NCBI RefSeq assembly: GCF_026914265.1
Contig: NC_069133.1
Location: 10,051,937-10,115,936 of the forward strand
Reading direction: 5' to 3'
DNA length: 64,000 bases
Source of the DNA: Mya arenaria
Lineage: Eukaryota > Mollusca > Bivalvia > Myida > Myidae
Below are positions 13,901-22,900 of this stretch, in pieces (positions within the stretch are counted from its first letter, which is position 1; the number at the start of each line of letters is the position of its first letter). A program made the position numbers and the translations under genes. Under the pieces are notes generated by a model. That model ran no database searches. It was not told the DNA's origin and worked only from the letters and a program-made list of their open reading frames with translations.

Positions 13901-16900
13901 TTAAAGGCATACCCTGAAATTAAAGACAAACACTGATATTAAAGGCATAAACTGATATTAAAGACAAACCACACTGACAAGAAACTAGGAAATCCTCATG
14001 GATAGGTTGCAATTTTCCATAACTGACTCTTAATCAAGATTAAACGTTGAACTAGGGTCTGTATCTGTGTATCCGTCCGGTACTGTCTGGAAACAGCCAT
14101 AATTCATACCAATGATATTGATGTATAACATTCACATGTAAAAAAGGAGAAATGCTATGAGGCCTAAAAAAAAAATTTGTTTGGTTAGGGTTACATCCTT
14201 TTCAAAAATAGGTAGGGTAGGTAGGCTTTTTTTTTTATTAGGCTTTATATTAGAATGTCATTTTCATCATTGGAGAATGGTGTTAAAGTTATCTTCTATA
14301 TAAGCAATTCAGGTTTTAAACTACATATTGAAAAGCAAAAAAAAAAATTTTTTTTTTTTTTTTTTTTTTAGTTTTTCATTTTTTTTTTCAAACTGACTAT
14401 AAAAACGTTAGGGTCGGCGCCTATTCCGTAGGTAGAGTCGGGTAACCCGAACCAAATGTATTTTTTTTTTAAGGCCTGATTGTGTTCATTCGTGGTTTGT
14501 CCAGAAACACATGTATATGGATGCAATAAGAAAAAAGCTTGAACACATATTCAATGGTGAAACAGTCATCTAAGAAAAAAAAAGAAATGTCAACCCCCAA
14601 CCCCATTCAAAGGAAAATTTGGATGAAAATCTAGCAATTAATTTATGTTCGCCTTACGTAGGGTTTGAGCTAAGAGTTAATGAAGAGTGCTGGACCCTGT
14701 CTTATTTTGGTAGCAGCCTTTTGTCCTCATGGAAACCAGCATGGGCACCATTATGCCTTCGTAGCATTAAAAGCTTAAGTCTGTTAAATATTTTCCTTTG
14801 TTTTGATAAAATTTATAATGATATTAAAAATACAGACAAACTTTACATATTTTGCAGTTGAAAGAACTTGAAACTAATATTACTTCAAGTAAAGACTATT
14901 CGTTACATTTGTTTGTCAGATGCTTAATGTTCAAATATATAATTAGAGCTTTTCTCCGTTAGCACCCTGTTCCTGTCCCGCAGTACCCTGTCCTATTTAA
15001 AACCTGTCTAAAACCATACATTAACAGAAGAGAACAGACAGTTTATACGCCTTATACAAGAGTACATCAAATGATCATCATATACAAATAGATATATAGA
15101 TATAAACATGTCAAGTCACTAAACTTAAATATATAATATAACATAATAGAATTTAATGGATATCTCATTTATAGATCTACATGTATATAGAAGGAAAAAA
15201 CAATTTATTGTGGTATGTCTATAATGGCGTTTAATCAAGATAAACATACTGTGATTGTCCTGATAGAACGACATGTAAGATATTTACTTGACTCCTAGGA
15301 TTACTTGTATTTGTCCTTTCTATATTTTGTTCCAGCCGTAACTTGTTATCAGCATTCTATATCAAAACAAGTGTTAAATGCCTAAATTGATTACAATGCA
15401 TTGCCCTTGAAGTCAACAGATAAGGTCATTTGTTTTGCCAGCCTATTCTGTTATGTTTGTCTGAATATCAATCCAGTTGTTAAGATGATAAGGGGGCCGA
15501 CGCTTTCATGTTTCTTTCTACCGAAAACAATCCTGTTACAGTGGCGTATGAACTATTTTTGTCCCTGCATATTTGGAATGTTAAAAATGCTGTGGGTTGT
15601 CAATTTGAAAAAGTGATCCTATTATTAGTTCATTCATATATTTTAGACAAACATGTATCAAATCAATTTATTTTAATGTTATTCATCCATTACTAAAAAA
15701 AAAAACTGGTAAAGTTTTATTTAAAAGATACAGAATGAAAAGTTTGAATATTTTAACCGATGGCCTTTTTATATAGACATTATGTTATTTAGGAATTAAA
15801 TTAATAAAATTGCTATATTATAATCACAGTACCATTTTGTTTTATTTCCTCCATTATTTAATTATCATATTATAAAAGTATCATTATGGTGTTATTCAAA
15901 ATTGTGATACATATAAAAAAAAAATAATGGTTATTTTATATAAATTTTACATACCGGTAGAAATAATCTGGATTTTAATATCTAAAATGCACTAATAAAC
16001 ACATCTCTGCATCCTAATGATGGAATGCTCACCTCAATTTCTCCCTCCTCAAATATGTAGATACAAACATTTGACCATGCTTGAAATCTCTATTTGGTCC
16101 ACGGGCATAGATAAAAAAAGTACCCGTATGGAACTCTTTTTTTACTACACACAAAGGAGTTCCAGTGAGAATTGACATTTTTACTTTATTTTGTTTCACT
16201 GAGCTGAGAGAAAAAGCATCTGCCATGGCCACTTTAGCCAGATGGATTCATCCCCGATTTTGTGCAGGGTGTTTTGCGGAAACTAGATGAACCTTTCGGC
16301 CATGGTAGATACTTATTATTACACTGATTTTTCTTCAGCACTATAATCATTTCTTAAAGCTGCACACTCACAGATATAGCATTTTTACAACTTTTTTTAT
16401 GTTTTGTCTTGGAAAGAGCAATTTTTTGCATAAATATCTGCAAACCAATGATATAAGATTGCTGACAAAAAATCAGATCATAGATTTTCATATTTCCGTT
16501 CGAAAATTAATGTTTTATGGCTTAAACAGTTACTAACGGTTTAAGAAAAATGCGTAAAACATCAATTTTTGAACTCAAATATAAAAATCTGCGATTTAAT
16601 TTTTTTCAGCAGTCTTATATAACTGGTTTCCATGGATTTTCGCAAAAATTGGCTCGTTCTGAGACAAAACAAAAAAAGTTGTCAAAACTTTCAATCTGTG
16701 AGAGTGCAGCTTTAAGATGATAAGGGGACAGATTCTCTCATGTTTGTTTCTACCGAAAACAATCCTGTTACAGTGGCGTATGAACTATTTTTGTCCCTGC
16801 ATATTTGGAATGTTAAAAATGTTTGTGATTATCAATTTGAAAAAGTAATCCTATGATTAGTTAATTCATAGGTCAAGGCCTACTAAGTATATTTTAGACA

Positions 16901-19900
16901 AACATGTATCAAATCAACTTATTTCAATTTATCCATCCATCATTAAAACAAAAAAGTTGCTACTGACAATGTTTTATTTAAAAGGTACAGAATTAAAAGT
17001 TTGAATATTTTTAAAGATTTTACAAGTGAGACTTTTTATATAGACGTTATGTTATTTAAGAGTTAAATTTATAAAATTGCTATATAATCACAGTAAGCTT
17101 TGTTTAATAACCTCCATTTAATTATCATATTATAAAAGTATCATTATGGTGTTATGCAAAAATGTAATCCATACAAAAATAATATAATGTTTAATCTATA
17201 ATAACTTAAATATAGAAATAATCTGGATTTTGATACATAAAATGCACCAATAAACACATCTTTGAATCCTAATGATGGAATGCTTACCTTAATTTCTCCC
17301 TTCTCAGATACGTAGATCCAAACATTTGGCCATGCTGGAAATCTCTTTCTAGCACACCGGATAGGCATTTCCGGTGAATTCAGTCGTGCTGGAAAACTCC
17401 ATCTGTCATCCCCCCATGCCAGATGAGTCACGCGCTGTGACGTAATAATTTCAATTTCTTTTATAATACACGTTATGTAATCATAATTATGAAATTTAAA
17501 TAGATAGAGAGTTCCATTTACATTAACTTTACAAAAATAAACAAAACAAAAAAACCCTTAAAAGACGTAATGTCGAAGGAACTTATTGATGTATGCAGTG
17601 AATACAAATTACTGCGCGTCATGACGTCAGTAAACATCATCACACGTGCTTTTTGGTGATATGTAAAAAATGCGCCTTTTTATGTATTTTCTTCACAAAA
17701 TATGTTATTTAATGTATGCTAAAAAAAATATCTATCATGTGTGTCCATTTCGGATAGAAAAATCCGACTCTCGGACACGCTGCGTTGCTGGTAACTCGGC
17801 AAGCCTCGTTACCTGGCAACGCAGGTGCCCTCGGGTCGGATTTTTCTATCTGGAACGGAAACACATAACAGATATTGTTAATCTTGCCCATGGGCAAAGA
17901 TAAAAAAGTACCCATATGGAACTATTTTTTTATCAATACGCACAAAGGAGTTCCAGGGAAAAAGTACATTATATACTATATATTGTTAAAAATGATCTAC
18001 TATGGTCGCTAGGGTAAAATAGGTTCATCTCAACCCTCGCGCAGAGTGTTTTGTTTCTGTAAACTTCATTTTGGCTAAAACCCTACCCTCGTTTGGTTGG
18101 GATGAATCTATCTTACAGACACAGCTAAGGAAGCTACTTATAATTACACTGATATTTCTTCAGCACTGTGATCATTTCTTAAAGATGTTTGTTTGATTGA
18201 CAGATAGATATGGCCTTGAGTCAACTATACCCACTGTGCCAAATACACCAAATGTAGTGCCAAGGACCACAACTCAAGACAGTACAGGAGACACAATCCA
18301 GCTAAACCAGTCTGGAACCTATTCAGGGGAGGTAACTGGGTATGCTAGTGGACTGGTTGATGCCCTGTTCACAAATGACAAGGGGAAGGATGGGTAAATA
18401 TCTTTGTTATTCAACATTAAATGATGATATATATACCGTAAGATAAAGTTGACTATCTGTTTTAGTTTACACATTGTCAACTTCAAAGTCAAGATACATT
18501 AAAGGAGATTATTTATTCATGAAATAAAAAAGCATGGTGTCTTATCATATCAGGATGTCCTGGCTTATTGGCTTAAAGTTGCTTAAAAATAAAGAAATCC
18601 ACAAAAACACATCACTGAGGATTATTTGACATTATAAGGACCAGCCAGTCAACCTCCATAGAATATTTTTTCGATAGGTCAATCAGGCAAGAAAAAAATG
18701 GACGCTGACGTCATAAAACAAGATTTTTATTAAAAAACAGTGATATATAGACTGATCGACTTTATGTATATACAACGATTGAACTCATTTATGGAAGGTT
18801 TAAAGTAGGGTTTTATTTATTCTTTTAGATTATAATCTTTATGATAATATGCGAGCTTAGTTACTCATTTCAACCCATACAATCTCATATTGCCATTTCA
18901 GCGTTGTATTGCTGGTAGACAGGCGGGAGATGGGAGGGGAGAGATATGGCCTGGCCGAGGTAAATAGCTTCTTTCTTGAACTGGATCCCACAACAAAAAT
19001 GATGTTTACAAAATATTTTATAAAGGCCTTGTTTTAAAGGAACTATTTGACATCAACATTGAACTAAAATAACTGCGCATCATATTATCAGTAAACAATG
19101 ACAAGTGCGTTATTAAGTGAAATTTACAACATGTTTTCTTGATCAATTTTTACCAATTTAAAAAAAATACAGAATGCAAGAAAAAGATAAATCATGTGTC
19201 TGCGGTCAGAATCAGAAAATCCTAGCCTTGAGCAAGCAGCATTACTAGTAACTTGACAAGCCCTGTTAACTGCTTCTGCACTTGCCCTCGGTTCTGATTG
19301 TTTCTATCCGGACCAGACACGCATGATAAATAGTATAAGTCATATGAGTCTGCTCTAGGGTAGACTTTCTGTACTGGTATCAAATATTATAGGCCTTATT
19401 TATTATGTACCTGTAGGTCTGCCGATAACTTGAGACTGAAGGGATCACACACCAGACTCATCACCCTGCTGTGGGATATTACAGTAGTGTAAGGTGGTTT
19501 GATTTGAGAGAAGTCATGTCGAGTTACCGGTAATGGTGTATTTGTCATGTATCTGTAGATCTGCCGGTAACTTTACTCTGCTGGGGTCACCCATAAGACT
19601 CGGCACCTAGCTGTTGGAGGCTACAGTTGAGTGTGGCAGATGGTTTGAAGAGAAATCATGTGGATTAAATGGTTTATTTATCATGTATCTGTAGGTCTGC
19701 CGATTACTTGAGTCAGCGGGGGTCACCTACCAGACAAGGCACCTAGCTTTGGGAGACTACAGTTGTGTATGGCAGGTTGATATTAAGAAATCATGTGAAG
19801 TTAATTGTTTTATTGTCATGTACCTGTAGGTCTGCAGATTACTTGAGTCAGTGGGGGTCACCTATCAGACTCGGCACCTAGCTGTGGGAGATTACAGTTG

Positions 19901-22900
19901 GGTTTGGCGGATAGACAGCAGGGAAATCACACTTCCAGTCATTGTGGAGAGGAAACGAGCAGGTGACTGTTTGGTCTTGAGTTGTGTTATTTGACATATC
20001 AGGCTCCTTAATTTTAACTCATATTGAAGCAAAAACATCATGGAGTTGTCATAGCCTTGGTGTGGTTGTCAGGTTGGTGGTGGGGCAACAGCCTTTACCT
20101 TGGCCATAACTTGAAATAGATCAAAATATTCAAATGAAACATGGTACACATGTTAGGCACATGAAAGGCAACAAATCTGTCTTTAATATTTGTGGAGTTA
20201 TGTCCCTTGTTTGACAATAAGCAACACATGAGCATTGAAATTTGCTCTGCAGCGCTGCTGACTCAATGTTCTTTTGCTTTTATTTTCTTAACCATAGTAT
20301 AAAAGTCAGGCTCTTCATCTACATTAAAAGATGGTATGTACTTGTGACTGAAAATATGTTGTGTGCATTCAAAATATGATTTATTGTTTGTAAATACTTT
20401 TTCAACCATTAAAAGTTTGTGAGGGTTTTCAAAGTTTTGCCACATAATGCAGGGGTACCCTGGAGGCTGACTTACACCAGTTGGCAGGTGAAGGGCAGCA
20501 CCCTGACCATTAAAAATGCCGAACTGAGTGAAAACATATTCCAGTTTATTTCACATGGTCATCATCTTTATAGAGCTGCTTTTGTCACTGAAAAATTGAT
20601 AATAAGGGCAACTTAGTGCCTCTTATGTTATTGAAAAGAAACGAATACTTTAGAAGTATGTTGTCACCAAAAGAACGCCAGATTTGGAAAATTACTTCCA
20701 CCTTTGTGATTTTGTCATATATGGCACAATGACAATTGTCAGCTGGAACCCTGACAACTTGACTTAAAGTGTTATTATATTAAATCCAATCTTAAATGTG
20801 CTGTTCTTGAGATGACATAGCGCAAACTCAACTTAAGAATTTGTAAGGTTATTTTCAGCATTTTTCTGTTTTTTCCCCAGATGACATAGCCCACACACTA
20901 AAGGAGGGCCGGTTCTGGTCGCAGGTGGAGCGTATGTGTGGGTGGCGTGGTCAGTTCCAGGGGCGGGGTGTGGACACTGCCATCCACTACGTCCTGGAGC
21001 GGTCAGTGGAGGAGTTTGTGGTACGATGTGATGACGGATGTCAGGGTATCGTCCGCTGTGGCAACCCCACCCTCCCACAGGTCAAGGTATGTAGGGTTCT
21101 AGACAGGATTTAATATGGACAGGATGCTGCGGAAAGGGGACAAGGTGCTAAGGATGAAAAAGGCTTATTTAACCAGGCTATAAACTTGAACATTATGAAT
21201 GTGGCAGAAAAATTGTGTTTAATTGAAGTAATATTAGGTTCCATCTGCCAGATATGTAATGTGTGTATGCATTTATAATCTTGTTAGGATTTTTAAACAT
21301 TACTAAAGAAATATTTGACAGTTTTGAGCATTTAACTCTATGAAGGCAGAAGGGTGCACATTTTGATCTCCATGATCTCCCATAACCCTTTCAGCTCAAA
21401 CCCTTAAGTATGGCAGAGTTTTGTACAAAGAAGTTGATAGTAATGATTGTTTTGTAGATACACAGTACCCATAGTTATAAAATAACTTATAAACAATGTG
21501 AATATATTGTTTTGATGTTTAGTGTCAGTACAAAATAGATATTAAGTAATAATCTGTTTTATGAATAAAAATGGCTGACTCTGAAGCAAGTCATTTTTTC
21601 CATATTGTTGTTAGTACGGAACTAAAATCCTTCTCCCCGAGTATGATTAAAACTATTGCCTGATTCTGTATATTGTATAAATGGACTTGTAATACATGGT
21701 TTCAGTTTTATTTTTAACATATTATTAAGGGTTTTCCCTGATTTTTAGTTTTTCATCGACCCTTGCATATTATCAAGATAACAATATGGTATTTTATTCA
21801 TGCAGCAAGTGATCCGTGACCTCCGGCAGCATCCTGAACTGTTAGTGAAGCAGACTCCAGACCTCCACACCACAGTGACACTTCTCTCCTCCATCACTGG
21901 AGAGTTACAGGATAGGTGGGTTAGGACATTCTGTGAACATATACATTTGATATCCGGTCATTGGTTGGTGTGTGGGGGGGGGGTATGAAAAAAGTCAGGT
22001 ATTTGTCATAGTAGTTGCTTTGTAGGCAGTGGCTCAACATTTTGGCAATAAATAAAATAAACATTCAACATATTAGAATGAAAATGAATACATATGTTAC
22101 CCATGACAATATGTGTATAGAATGTAAAGTAAAACTCATGACTGGCTGATATAATTGTCATGTCATTCCCCTTGACTAAGTGAGCAATATATATAAGTGT
22201 TAAAAAAACGTAATCAATTATCGAAAATAATCGTAAAGGCCATTTTAATTCAACCAATGATTTTGTTATTAAAACAAATTCATGTTGAAATAGACAGAGG
22301 ATTTGCACCAAAGTTAATAAAATGCATTATAAAATAACATTCTAGATCATTGGCACATCAAGAATAGCCTAATTAGTGTGAATTAATTGAAAGTTGTTGA
22401 CAGAAAGCTTGTAATTACTATGTTTCGTTTTATTTAAATGATACTGTATGGATTCTACAGGAATTAAAAAAAAATTGTTGGTATTGTTATTGATTATCAT
22501 TTTTTTTATTTCATCATCACCAACACCGAATGCAAAGATTGATTAACGACAGTACTTGATTATTGTTTAATCCCTAACAGCTTTTTTGTTTATTGTTTAA
22601 AACTAGTTTAAAACCAATAGTAGAACATTATTAACCTTATAAACCTGAAACCTATAAATTCAATCAACTTACTGTTCTTAAATGGGATTTCAGACTGAGG
22701 AAAGGAGAGTTTGATGTCCTGCTACAACAGACCTTATCAGATGTCCCTGTAGCAAACCCAGGTTCAAAAACTCCAAGCTCCACCAATATCTCCAAGAACT
22801 CCCTTGATGCTAGTTCACTACAATCTCATGATGATGATGATGATAGTGTGAACAGAGATCTCCAGAGGGCTATTGAGCTTTCAAAGGAAGAATGTTCTGT

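Noticed and set aside
14619..14861. 80-residue plus-strand frame in intron 4
   Set aside because: It overlaps a dispersed repeat also present at 36911 and 47565, and has no acceptor/donor pair matching phase 1.
17144..17431. 95-residue minus-strand frame as an exon
   Set aside because: Part of it is open in both duplicated units, but no matching neighbouring exons or domain could be found.
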